From contig NZ_JPWH01000024.1 of the NCBI RefSeq assembly GCF_003326755.1, positions 1 through 64,000 of the forward strand: 64,000 bases of DNA, read 5' to 3'. This stretch comes from Thalassospira profundimaris. Lineage in GTDB: Bacteria > Pseudomonadota > Alphaproteobacteria > Rhodospirillales > Thalassospiraceae. The notes under the pieces were generated by a model. It saw only the letters and a program-made list of their open reading frames with translations, did no database searches and was not told where the DNA came from. The position numbers and the translations under genes were made by a program. Shown here piece after piece: positions 41,460 to 49,011 of this stretch; position 1 is the stretch's first letter; each line of letters starts with the position of its first letter.

Positions 41460-44230
41460 GACGCACCTGCCGCCTTCTTCGCCGTACTGTTTGCGCCAGT
41501 CATCTTCGTGTATAGCTCGAACAGCTTTTCGAGACGTTCGGTATCATTCTTGAAACGACGGCCGACATAGATGCGCTCCAGCACCTCATCGTTGCGGTCA
41601 TGAGCCGCGCGCAAATCGTCGGGCATCTTGCTAACGCCGTCTTTAACTTCGTAAAGATCAGCAATAGTCGCTGGAAAATGGGCCTCCCGTGCCAGAAGAA
41701 TATCTTCAGCGCATTTGGTTAAATCTGCGACATTTTTCTCAGTTAACAGTGGCAGCGGAAAAGTGTGCCAACCCATCTTGTTTGAATAGCTGAAGCGAGT
41801 TTCAAGCTTTCCGCAAACTGCCGAGACCCATACCAAGTGAATCCTGGATGCAATCAACGCCAGGTTCATTATAGGCCCGTCATAAATCACATAAGCCAAG
41901 TTGGTAGCAACGCAGCGGCTATCAAACAGATCGACGGGCAGATACTCTCTGTTTTCTGAGCTTCTGATAGGAACGATCAACGACGACCTATTTCCGCGCT
42001 TCATTTCTCTAAATTGGTGCGGACGATCCGACATTGATCTGGTTCCAGCATCCTTGCTGGATAAGCGCCACGATCGAACAGCTTCAATTCGCTCACGCAA
42101 AAATTCATTCTTATTTGCGGCCTCAAGATCGATGTCATCTATCCAGATACAATACCGTTTAGTTCCACTAATCACCTCTGTAGAGCCTAGCAAAGGCCGA
42201 AGCCACCGACCTTTATCCAAAGGAAGATTCTCAACATCAGAACTTTCGAAAATAAGATACCCGCCCTCGTAAGGAGCATTCCCCAAAGACATCGGCGAAA
42301 TTTTTGACAATGGATTTGTTGAGCCAACAACGATGACCTTGTTTCCTGGAATCAAATAGGGGCCTATCTCTGTCGAGAACGTAGAGTAATGTTCCCCCTC
42401 CGAAGAAATCTGGAAGAGTAACTTTTTCGTTCGATTTATCGTTGAAAAGCCAACTATAACGACGGTTACACCCGCGTTGTTGGAAGCAAGGTTGTTCCAT
42501 TTAAATGAGTGATAAGCGAAATTGATCTCAACGCCGAGCTCGTAAAGTAGAGGCCATAAAACTGGAACCTGTCCCCCTTGGCATATTGAGTTAGTCGAGA
42601 CAAACGCGGCCTCGGATCTGGAATGCTGCATGAATTGTGCAGCCTTTAGAAACCAACCCGATACGTAATCAAGTGTTCCACTACGGTTCGTGTACGAGCC
42701 AAAAATCTGCTTCAGCTCTTCTTTCTCTTTCTTAGTTTGGTTCTTCGTTCCTTTGTAAGGCGGATTTCCACATATATAGGTTTCTCCGCCTTCGTTCTCG
42801 AAATCGATCTCGGCTTGGTCTAGTGGAGAACCAAACAAATCGTCAGAACGGACCTTAACTGGCGCGCCAGTACTACCCCAAAGGTCCAGCCAATCTAATT
42901 TGAGTGCGTTACCACAAGTGATCCAATTCATCGCATCGAGCGGAAGAAAGTCCCGAAGCGCCTCCCTCTGCCCACGATAAAGGACGTCACATTGATACTC
43001 GGCGATAATGAGAGCCAACCGCGCTACTTCGGCAGGGAAGTCGCGGAGCTCGATTCCTCGAAAGTTGGTTAGAGGAATTTCTGACCGTCGATCTGCTTCA
43101 CTCCGCCGTTTGTTGATTTCCGCTTCGATTGCCCGCATTTGCTTGTAAGCAATCACCAGAAAGTTTCCCGATCCGCAGGCCGGGTCGAAGACCCTGATTT
43201 TAGCCATGCGATTTCGAAGATTGAGCAGCTTTCTGGCATTGTCTCCCGCCTCTTCGAGCTTCTCACGCAAGTCATCGAGAAAGAGCGGATTCAACACCTT
43301 TAAAATATTTGGGACACTTGTGTAGTGCATCCCGAGCGCGCCGCGTTCCTCATCGTCGGCGACGGCCTGGATCATCGACCCGAAGATGTCGGGGTTGATC
43401 TTAGTCCAGTCGAGGTTGCCGATGTGAAGCAGGTAAGAACGTGCGATCCGGCTGAAGCGGGGAACATCAACTCTCTCGGAGAACAAGCCCCCGTTCACAT
43501 AGGGGAAATTATTCGCCCAACGGGCAATGCCCTCTTTCTCACGATCCGCAATCTTGGTGTTCATTGATCGGAAGAGCTCACTGATTATCTCGTGCGTGTT
43601 CGAGCTATCTTTTTCGCTCATGCGATCGATAGTCGCCGTGAACTGATCCGCTTCTCTAAAAATATCAGTATCTTCCGCAAAAAAGCAGAAGATCAACCGC
43701 GCCATGAAATGGTTCATGTCGTGCCGGCGCTCAGCCGTACCCCATTCGGGATTGTCTTTCAGAAGCTCGACATAGAGACGATTCAGGCGACCAGTCGCTT
43801 TGATGTCAAAGGCGCTCTCGCGGATTTGTTTTACAGTGCTGATACCTGCGAGCGGGAGGAAGAAACCGAAATGATCCGGGAAATCAGGGTAGTCGCATAC
43901 GATGACCTCGCCGGTATTCAGGTCTTCGGCCTGAAACTCCTTCCCATCAGTAGCGAGAACGAACTTGGCGCGTGCCCTCACCGTGGCCGGACTGGCCTTT
44001 AGGGCGGCAAGGGTTTCGGCCACCGCACCTTCGTCGGCAACCTTGATATGGATATTGCTGGTCTGGAGAACGCCACCGACGTCCGACTTGTTAGACGTAC
44101 CCGAGCGCAGCCGTTTGATCGTCGTGACCTTGTTCCCAAACGCCTCCAAAAACGCATAGGGGAAGTTTTCCGGATCAAAAGGTTGATCCGCTAGCAGGGA
44201 GATAGCCTCTTCGATTTCGACGGCGTTCAC
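41456..44230 (-). CDS. Class I SAM-dependent DNA methyltransferase, 924 aa
   Basis: It begins at GTG immediately after the TAA of the RHH gene, with AAGGAAG upstream. The N6-adenine methyltransferase motifs are IRVFDPACGSGNFLVIAY (motif I, near residue 345) and YICGNPPYKGTKNQ (motif IV, near 487). The 320-residue N-terminus (GALGMHYTSVPNILKVL before motif I) is that of MmeI/Type IIL-like enzymes, and the region after 500 should recognise the target. I cannot find a clear intact PD-(D/E)xK site in the N-terminus. DNA at 41.85-42.75 kb, coding the target-recognition part, is clearly more AT-rich than neighbours. Confidence 0.88.
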   Translation of the reverse strand: MNAVEIEEAISLLADQPFDPENFPYAFLEAFGNKVTTIKRLRSGTSNKSDVGGVLQTSNIHIKVADEGAVAETLAALKASPATVRARAKFVLATDGKEFQAEDLNTGEVIVCDYPDFPDHFGFFLPLAGISTVKQIRESAFDIKATGRLNRLYVELLKDNPEWGTAERRHDMNHFMARLIFCFFAEDTDIFREADQFTATIDRMSEKDSSNTHEIISELFRSMNTKIADREKEGIARWANNFPYVNGGLFSERVDVPRFSRIARSYLLHIGNLDWTKINPDIFGSMIQAVADDEERGALGMHYTSVPNILKVLNPLFLDDLREKLEEAGDNARKLLNLRNRMAKIRVFDPACGSGNFLVIAYKQMRAIEAEINKRRSEADRRSEIPLTNFRGIELRDFPAEVARLALIIAEYQCDVLYRGQREALRDFLPLDAMNWITCGNALKLDWLDLWGSTGAPVKVRSDDLFGSPLDQAEIDFENEGGETYICGNPPYKGTKNQTKKEKEELKQIFGSYTNRSGTLDYVSGWFLKAAQFMQHSRSEAAFVSTNSICQGGQVPVLWPLLYELGVEINFAYHSFKWNNLASNNAGVTVVIVGFSTINRTKKLLFQISSEGEHYSTFSTEIGPYLIPGNKVIVVGSTNPLSKISPMSLGNAPYEGGYLIFESSDVENLPLDKGRWLRPLLGSTEVISGTKRYCIWIDDIDLEAANKNEFLRERIEAVRSWRLSSKDAGTRSMSDRPHQFREMKRGNRSSLIVPIRSSENREYLPVDLFDSRCVATNLAYVIYDGPIMNLALIASRIHLVWVSAVCGKLETRFSYSNKMGWHTFPLPLLTEKNVADLTKCAEDILLAREAHFPATIADLYEVKDGVSKMPDDLRAAHDRNDEVLERIYVGRRFKNDTERLEKLFELYTKMTGANSTAKKAAGAS

Positions 44231-44410
44231 TTAGTCGTTCTTCCTTACCGGTTTATCTGTATCCGCGGCGGGCGCAGGATTACTGGCCACATAATCCCGC
44301 ATAAACTCCCGCAAGACCTGAGCCGCAGGTTTATCCTGCGCCTTGCACGCCTCAAGGAATTGCTCGCGAAGTTCGCGCTGAACGCGGATACGTAGCCCCA
44401 CATCTTTCAT
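44231..44410 (-). CDS. RHH-type regulator or antitoxin-like protein, 59 aa
   Basis: ATG at 44410 opens MKDVGLRIRVQRELREQFLE, a beta strand plus helix as in ribbon-helix-helix proteins, followed by DKPAAQVLREFMRDYVA and an acidic, Pro-rich tail. The stop codon TAA abuts the GTG of the methyltransferase. It is the first gene of the operon ending at herA, and a 19-bp dyad lies just upstream of its start. It is likely the operon's autoregulator. The product is too short to be sure it is not an antitoxin without partner. Confidence 0.75.
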   Translation of the reverse strand: MKDVGLRIRVQRELREQFLEACKAQDKPAAQVLREFMRDYVASNPAPAADTDKPVRKND

Positions 44411-44417
44411 CGGACGA

Positions 44418-44436
44418 GTGTACCCAATGGATACAC
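44418..44436 (-). promoter_or_regulatory. Operator dyad upstream of the RHH-led operon
   Basis: GTGTACCCAATGGATACAC has arms GTGTA/TACAC and CCA/TGG with two symmetric mismatches, 8 bp from the RHH start codon. The remaining gap to 44500 has no gene. Confidence 0.6.
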
Positions 44437-44500
44437 ATTTGTTAAGCCGTAAGTTGTAAGTTCCACAGTCTATTCGCCAGACCTCTAAGGCATAGCCCGC

Positions 44501-44962
44501 TTACGATCCGTCAGCAAACTGCATCAGGTGCAGACTTGCGGCCTCGTACTTTCGGAAGAAGGCATAAGCCTCACGCATGGACACGTCGGCGAACGTCTTC
44601 GCAAACCACAGGAACCAGGTGAAGTGGAACAGGCTCCCGTCGAACGCCAATTCCTGCCCATAGAAGGGTTCCACCGGCGCAATCGCCTTTGCCTTCATGA
44701 TCAGCTCAAGCGTCCGGCCTTCCGTCAAAGGCGGCGTGCAGAGCTCGCACATATCCTCGTAATACATGAGCGCGACCGCCAGACGGGGGACCGATTCCGG
44801 GTTGAGGTGGAAAACATTCATTTCATGAGCGGTGACCGCATAGCCGTCAAAATCGGCACACACAGCCTCGGCATCGGGCTTGTAGAGACGGTCGAAGGAA
44901 AAATTCCCCTCCGCTTCCGCGCGTAGGAGCGCGCGAAGTTCATTGATTTCGTCGTCGGTCAT
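44501..44962 (-). CDS. Hypothetical protein, 153 aa
   Basis: The start is ATG (MTDDEINELRALLRAEAEG) with GGAGG five bases upstream. The protein is soluble and acidic, with aromatic stretches (LFHFTWFLWFAKTFADV) and a paired Cys segment (YYEDMCELCTPPL). It lies 40 bp upstream of nothing on its own strand and follows the relaxase gene in direction, so it may belong to the mobilisation transcript. No family is recognised. Confidence 0.65.
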   Translation of the reverse strand: MTDDEINELRALLRAEAEGNFSFDRLYKPDAEAVCADFDGYAVTAHEMNVFHLNPESVPRLAVALMYYEDMCELCTPPLTEGRTLELIMKAKAIAPVEPFYGQELAFDGSLFHFTWFLWFAKTFADVSMREAYAFFRKYEAASLHLMQFADGS

Positions 44963-45001
44963 AAGAGCCTCCATGCAATCGGTAGAGCGGATATCGCCGC
45001 C

Positions 45002-46630
45002 CTACCGATCATGGTCCCGGTCGCGCCGTCGCTTCCTCGCGGCTTCCTCGCGCCTCTTGAGCTCTTGATCTCGCGATTTCCCGTCGCCCTCGCCTTTCCG
45101 GCTTTGCCCGAATTCATCGGCGGCTTCGGCAAAAACCTGTGACAGCCTGGTCCGACCACCGCGCCAATCATCGAGACTACGACCGCGCTGCTTTTTGCGG
45201 TCCGTCTGAAGCTCACGCTCTTTCTCGGGCACAGGCTTCCGCAAGGCATCATAGCGTTTCATGTCGATCGCCTGCATATGCTCGACACCCTTGCGCGCCC
45301 GATCCTTGAGCCGGGCCTCCTTCAGACGCCTGACATCACGCGAGCGCCGCTCACGCTTCTCGACTTTATCGACCGATCGCACCTGCCGCTTCACATCGGC
45401 AAACTGCATACGATGGCGTTCACGCAAGACAGCCATCGCGCGGGCCTGACGTTCGGCAAGTTTCTCACGCGCCGCCTTGTATTTGTCGAAGCGCCGCTTG
45501 TCGTTCAAACGACGCACCTTATGGATCATTTTGTCCATACCGGTGACGCGACCAAGAAAGGCGGCCAGACCGCCGATCTTGGCCTTCGCCCTCAATTCCC
45601 GAATGCGCTTGGCCTGGGCGAGATGCTGTCGCTTTAGCTCCATACGTTCTTTTTTCTGCGCGGCTTCAAACTTGCGCTTCTCGGCGAGCTGACGGCGCTT
45701 CGTCGCCCGCAGCTTTTCGAGCACCTCCTTCCGCCGCACTGCCTCACGCGCCTGCACCTCATCCGCCTTTTGCTCGTCGGCGCGCGCCTTCTCGAAGGCC
45801 TCCATCGATTTGCGATCGTCGGCGGCTAGCTTCTTGGCCTCCTCGATGCTCGGCAACGATTCCGGCGGGAAATCACGTTCCAGAAACGCGCGCACGTCCT
45901 TGGTCCGCACCTGCTTGTCATTGATGAGCTTGGGCAGCGCGTTCACGTCGCCGTAAATATCGACGAGCACATAAGGACGATTGCCGGTTGCAAGCATGTA
46001 TCCGTGTGAGCCGAGTGCCTGTACGAAAGCCTTGGCGGAATCGCTCTTCCGCCAAAGCTCGGTAACGAGCTCCACGCGCTGCTCTTTGGTGAGCCCGGTC
46101 GTTTCCTGCTGATGCTTCTCATAGAGCGAGAGCTGGCCGGACTTTTCGAGGTCCTCGCGGTCCTTGAAATACCCGTCGGGCAGTTCGATCCCGTGATCGC
46201 GGGCAAACTGCCGGGTCACGCGCATCAGCTTTTCATGATCGAAGGCGAGATGGACGGCCTTGCCTTGCATCGCGTCGATCCGTGACCAGACAACATGCGC
46301 ATGCTCGCGATCGTGCTTGATGTGAAACACGAGCGCGCGCGGCTGGCCTTCCAATCCGAGCGCCTTCTCGATCCTCTCGATATAGTCGAGATATTGCTCA
46401 CGGCTGAGCCGGTTCTGTGCCGGATCGGGATTGATGGACAGGCTGTAGAGATAGTTGCGGCAATTGGTCAGGGTCTCGGCCTGCAACTCCCACTCGGCAA
46501 ACGCGCCATGCAGGTCCCGAGCAATCGATCCGCGCACGTGCGCGAGTTCGATCTGCTCATTGTCCTGCGCGTTCAGAAGATGGGTTGCCAGGTCCTGACC
46601 GAGAGCACGTTGGGAAGCGAAAGGGATCAT
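45002..46630 (-). CDS. MobP-type relaxase (mobilisation nuclease)
   Basis: The 542-aa protein has an N-terminal relaxase domain: an early NCRNYLYSLSINPDP, SREQYLDYIERIEKALGLEG and the metal-binding His cluster HIKHDREHAHVVWSRID. These fit VirD2/MobA-type nucleases that nick oriT. The C-terminal half (residues 260-540) is a long, very basic, coiled-coil region (RRKEVLEKLRATKRRQLAEK). It overlaps the upstream MobC-like gene by 4 bp. A hairpin-rich candidate oriT lies at 47045-47364. Confidence 0.87.
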   Translation of the reverse strand: MIPFASQRALGQDLATHLLNAQDNEQIELAHVRGSIARDLHGAFAEWELQAETLTNCRNYLYSLSINPDPAQNRLSREQYLDYIERIEKALGLEGQPRALVFHIKHDREHAHVVWSRIDAMQGKAVHLAFDHEKLMRVTRQFARDHGIELPDGYFKDREDLEKSGQLSLYEKHQQETTGLTKEQRVELVTELWRKSDSAKAFVQALGSHGYMLATGNRPYVLVDIYGDVNALPKLINDKQVRTKDVRAFLERDFPPESLPSIEEAKKLAADDRKSMEAFEKARADEQKADEVQAREAVRRKEVLEKLRATKRRQLAEKRKFEAAQKKERMELKRQHLAQAKRIRELRAKAKIGGLAAFLGRVTGMDKMIHKVRRLNDKRRFDKYKAAREKLAERQARAMAVLRERHRMQFADVKRQVRSVDKVEKRERRSRDVRRLKEARLKDRARKGVEHMQAIDMKRYDALRKPVPEKERELQTDRKKQRGRSLDDWRGGRTRLSQVFAEAADEFGQSRKGEGDGKSRDQELKRREEAARKRRRDRDHDR

Positions 46631-46977
46631 GGCGTCCTCCCCAGCGCTTTGAAACAGGCCGCCCGCATCTCACCGAGTTGACGATGCATGTCTTCAAAGG
46701 CGACCTGCACGTCAGCGCTGTCCTGCGCCATGTCCTCCAACCGGGAAAGCTGGTCACGAATGGCCGCGCAAGTGGCGAGGAGTTGGACAAGCTCGCGCCG
46801 TTCGATGGAAGGTTTCCGCCGTGAACGGCCTTCGCCTTGTCCAAACACACAAGCGGTAATGAAACCTGAAACAGAGAGGCCGGACTTGTCGGCGCGGACG
46901 TAAAATTCCTCGCGCAACGCCTGCGGCGGGCGATACGAAATAGGAGCCTCACGCTTATGTTTCGTTTTGTCCGACAT
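46627..46977 (-). CDS. mobC: MobC-like relaxosome accessory protein
   Basis: The start is ATG (MSDKTKHKREAPISYRPPQA); longer frames run into the oriT region. The 116-aa protein has the MobC pattern: a beta strand plus helices (REEFYVRADKSGLSVSGFIT), a basic loop (GEGRSRRKPSIERRELVQLL) and a helical tail. MobC-type ribbon-helix-helix proteins bind oriT and help strand opening. The relaxase ATG overlaps its stop. Confidence 0.78.
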   Translation of the reverse strand: MSDKTKHKREAPISYRPPQALREEFYVRADKSGLSVSGFITACVFGQGEGRSRRKPSIERRELVQLLATCAAIRDQLSRLEDMAQDSADVQVAFEDMHRQLGEMRAACFKALGRTP

Positions 46978-47541
46978 GCCACCTCTTATGAAGGTTTTGC
47001 TGCCGGTTCCTCCTCGCGCTTTCCTCGTGCGGCGGTCCGCGCCTCCAAGATCGCGTGTATCTTGGTCGAGGGTTCCAAGGGGCGCTGAATGCCCTTTGGT
47101 CGAATCCGGTGCCGAAACACCGGTCGATGGGGGTCCAAGGGGAGAGTCGAAATCTCCCTTTGGTCCAGGGTGCAGGGGCAGGGACACGCTCCTGCCGCAA
47201 GTCCAGAACGCGCAGGTCTGGCCGTGATGCATCGGCGGAACGATGCCTGTGGCGGAAAGAGCTCGATGCTCAGCCCGCCACACATCTCCCTTAGCGAAGA
47301 CGGCGACAAACGGCGAATAAGCTTAGGGAGACCAAGGGGGGTCTGCGGGGGACAGGATGTCCCCTCAGCAAGGTGGGCGTGGTACTACCGCGCACACCTT
47401 GTACTCAAACTTAAGCGCCCTCTGGCCCTACGATAATTCTATCGAAGTGTGGTTAATGCGGTTTTAAACAGGCGGCCTCGCGACCCGCACCGGCCCGACC
47501 TGTCCCGCTCCGACCATCATCCGCCCCGTCCCGACACCGCG
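46978..47541. other. Non-coding region holding the candidate oriT
   Basis: No real gene in 560 bp. Hairpins: 47045-47065, 47075-47099, 47106-47123, 47135-47163, 47329-47344 and 47347-47364. The first, second and fourth share CCAAG/CTTGG or CCAAGGGG/CCCTTTGG arms. Position directly upstream of mobC and the relaxase makes this the best oriT candidate. The nick site cannot be assigned; CGAATAAGCTTAGGGAG at about 47313-47330 is one possibility. Confidence 0.6.
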
Positions 47542-47630
47542 TCAACGCGCCGGATCAAACTCTCCACAACATTCCGAACCGGGGCTAATTGAGGCTATGC
47601 CGGACCGCGACACCGATCGCAGCAAGACAC

Positions 47631-47663
47631 AAAAAAAGCCCGGCGCTCCGAAGAGCGCCGGGC
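47631..47663 (-). terminator. Rho-independent terminator after the 121-aa gene
   Basis: On the minus strand GCCCGGCGCTC-TTCG-GAGCGCCGGGC is followed by seven T residues. It ends the gene at 47687. Confidence 0.85.
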
Positions 47664-47686
47664 GGGTTCGTTCCCGGTGAAGGGGG

Positions 47687-48052
47687 TTACCACCAGGACG
47701 AATAATACACGACCTTGCCCTCGGCGATTGCCTGACGGGCTTTGGCCACGAATTGCAGATCGCCTTCGGTTTCGGTGCCATCCGATGCGCCGAAGAAGAA
47801 GCCGCTGGTCGATGGAAGATCACCGTCCTTGATGTCGGCTTCGAGGCGATCGAGGTCCTCGACCGTGAGGCGGACATTAACGCAGTTGAAGGATTCCGCC
47901 GTGCCGCCCTTCTCGTAGTAGAGCTCTTCCATCCAACCATGAAGGTTCGGATGCTTGCGCCAGTAGTGAAGCTCGGCATTTTCGTCGATCGTGAAATCGA
48001 CCGGGCGTGCCGGAAGTTCGTCCGTTGCGTAGGCATACATATCAAGTCCCAT
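47687..48052 (-). CDS. Conserved small element protein, 121 aa
   Basis: It starts MGLDMYAYATDELPARPVDF and contains HYWRKHPNLHGWMEELYYEK and FNCVNVRLTVEDLDRLE, a combination I recognise from short proteins of alphaproteobacterial elements sometimes misnamed as phosphoglycerate kinase; there is no kinase motif. The protein is soluble. It has its own terminator and a family B structured leader (48129-48167), so it is a separately controlled single-gene unit. Confidence 0.75.
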   Translation of the reverse strand: MGLDMYAYATDELPARPVDFTIDENAELHYWRKHPNLHGWMEELYYEKGGTAESFNCVNVRLTVEDLDRLEADIKDGDLPSTSGFFFGASDGTETEGDLQFVAKARQAIAEGKVVYYSSWW

Positions 48053-48128
48053 TTCAAGTCTCCTTTCGTTCGTTGTTGATCGTCCCGAGGGACGCGGAAC
48101 GAAGGAGCGGGCGACCCAAGCCGACGCC

Positions 48129-48167
48129 GTCATGGTCAACCCGGTCCGGTGCGGGCAGACCATTGAC
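48129..48167 (-). promoter_or_regulatory. Structured 5' leader, family B, copy 1
   Basis: On the minus strand GTCAATGGTC pairs with GACCATGAC, enclosing TGCCCGCACC. Copies 2 and 3 at 48669 and 57725 keep the pairing with different bases. It lies 77 bp upstream of the gene start at 48052. Confidence 0.55.
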
Positions 48168-48284
48168 GGCAAGGCGGACGCCGCGAACGTCGCGTCACTG
48201 CCGAAGGGACGGCACACGAACGGGAGACGGATGGGGCGAAGACATGCCTCGCAAAACGCGCAACGAGTGGATCAATGGGTTTTC

Positions 48285-48322
48285 GGCAAAACAGAAAAAC
48301 GGCCCCGGAATGCCGGAGCCGT
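48285..48322 (-). terminator. Rho-independent terminator after the 79-aa gene
   Basis: Minus-strand ACGGCTCCGG-CAT-TCCGGGGCCGT is followed by TTTTTCTGTTTT, 32 bp after the stop at 48354. Confidence 0.8.
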
Positions 48323-48353
48323 TTGTCGGTGGTCGAGGAAAGGGTGGCGGAGA

Positions 48354-48593
48354 TTAATTCTCCGCCTGATCGTTCTCGCCGATGGGGTACAGGACGAAAC
48401 CACCGGTGATGACCTGCGTGCCGTGCACCTTGATGTAGATCGAACCGTCGTCATTCAGCCATGCGACGCCAAGGCGTTCGTAGGTGGCGTTCTTGCCACG
48501 GCCGACGCGCTGCTTGGCGATCATCGCCGGCTTGTTCGTAGCCTTCTCGACCGGCTGGTTGGTGGCAGTGTTTTCGTTCATTTGAGTCGTCAT
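48354..48593 (-). CDS. Hypothetical small protein, 79 aa
   Basis: It starts MTTQMNENTATNQPVEKATN, a polar disordered N-terminus, followed by a compact beta-rich C-terminus (ATYERLGVAWLNDDGSIYIK; GGFVLYPIGEND). The C-terminal pattern resembles small DNA- or protein-binding proteins of plasmids, but no family is claimed. It is a single-gene unit with its own terminator and a family B leader (48669-48726). Confidence 0.7.
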   Translation of the reverse strand: MTTQMNENTATNQPVEKATNKPAMIAKQRVGRGKNATYERLGVAWLNDDGSIYIKVHGTQVITGGFVLYPIGENDQAEN

Positions 48594-49011
48594 TTTAAGT
48601 CTCCTTCTTTGTCTAGCGGCTGGACCCGTTCCAGCCTTACCCGCCGTTTTGCAGGCAGGCGGGAACGAGTCATGGCCAACACGGGAGCCCTGCTTGCAGG
48701 GCGAATGGAGCGGGCAGGCCATTGACGCGCCGTCAGGGCATTCCCGAAATGAGCCGCCACGCAGCCCAACGAAAGCGCACGCGCTTTCGCGCTTCGCTAT
48801 GGGCTGCTTCGGCGAATGGCTGTTTGCTACACGGCTTCATGGGTAGGGGCTGGGATGGAGACCAGCAGCCAGGACAAGGGAGGCGGCTCTTCCGACGACA
48901 CTGAACGGGAATCACCCTGCCGAGCTTAAAGCGGTCAGGCCGCGAGGATCGCGCGAGGATCAGCTAAAGCGGCCCCGGCTAGAACCAAAGGCCAGATCGG
49001 AGGTCTTTGGA
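48594..49011. other. Intergenic region between divergent genes
   Basis: The 418 bp between the 79-aa gene and virD4 hold the family B leader (48669-48726), a GC-rich ACGCGCTTTCGCGC-type hairpin near 48780 and short repeats. Promoters for both directions should be here; none is clear. Confidence 0.4.
48669..48726 (-). promoter_or_regulatory. Structured 5' leader, family B, copy 2
   Basis: Minus-strand GTCAATGGCC pairs with GGCCATGAC, enclosing TGCCCGCTCC and an extra hairpin (GCCCTGCAAGCAGGGC). It is 76 bp upstream of the 79-aa gene, the same distance as copy 1 from its gene. Confidence 0.55.

Noticed and set aside
47687-48052. Phosphoglycerate kinase
   Set aside because: The small protein resembles entries sometimes given that name, but it is 121 aa and has no kinase motif.
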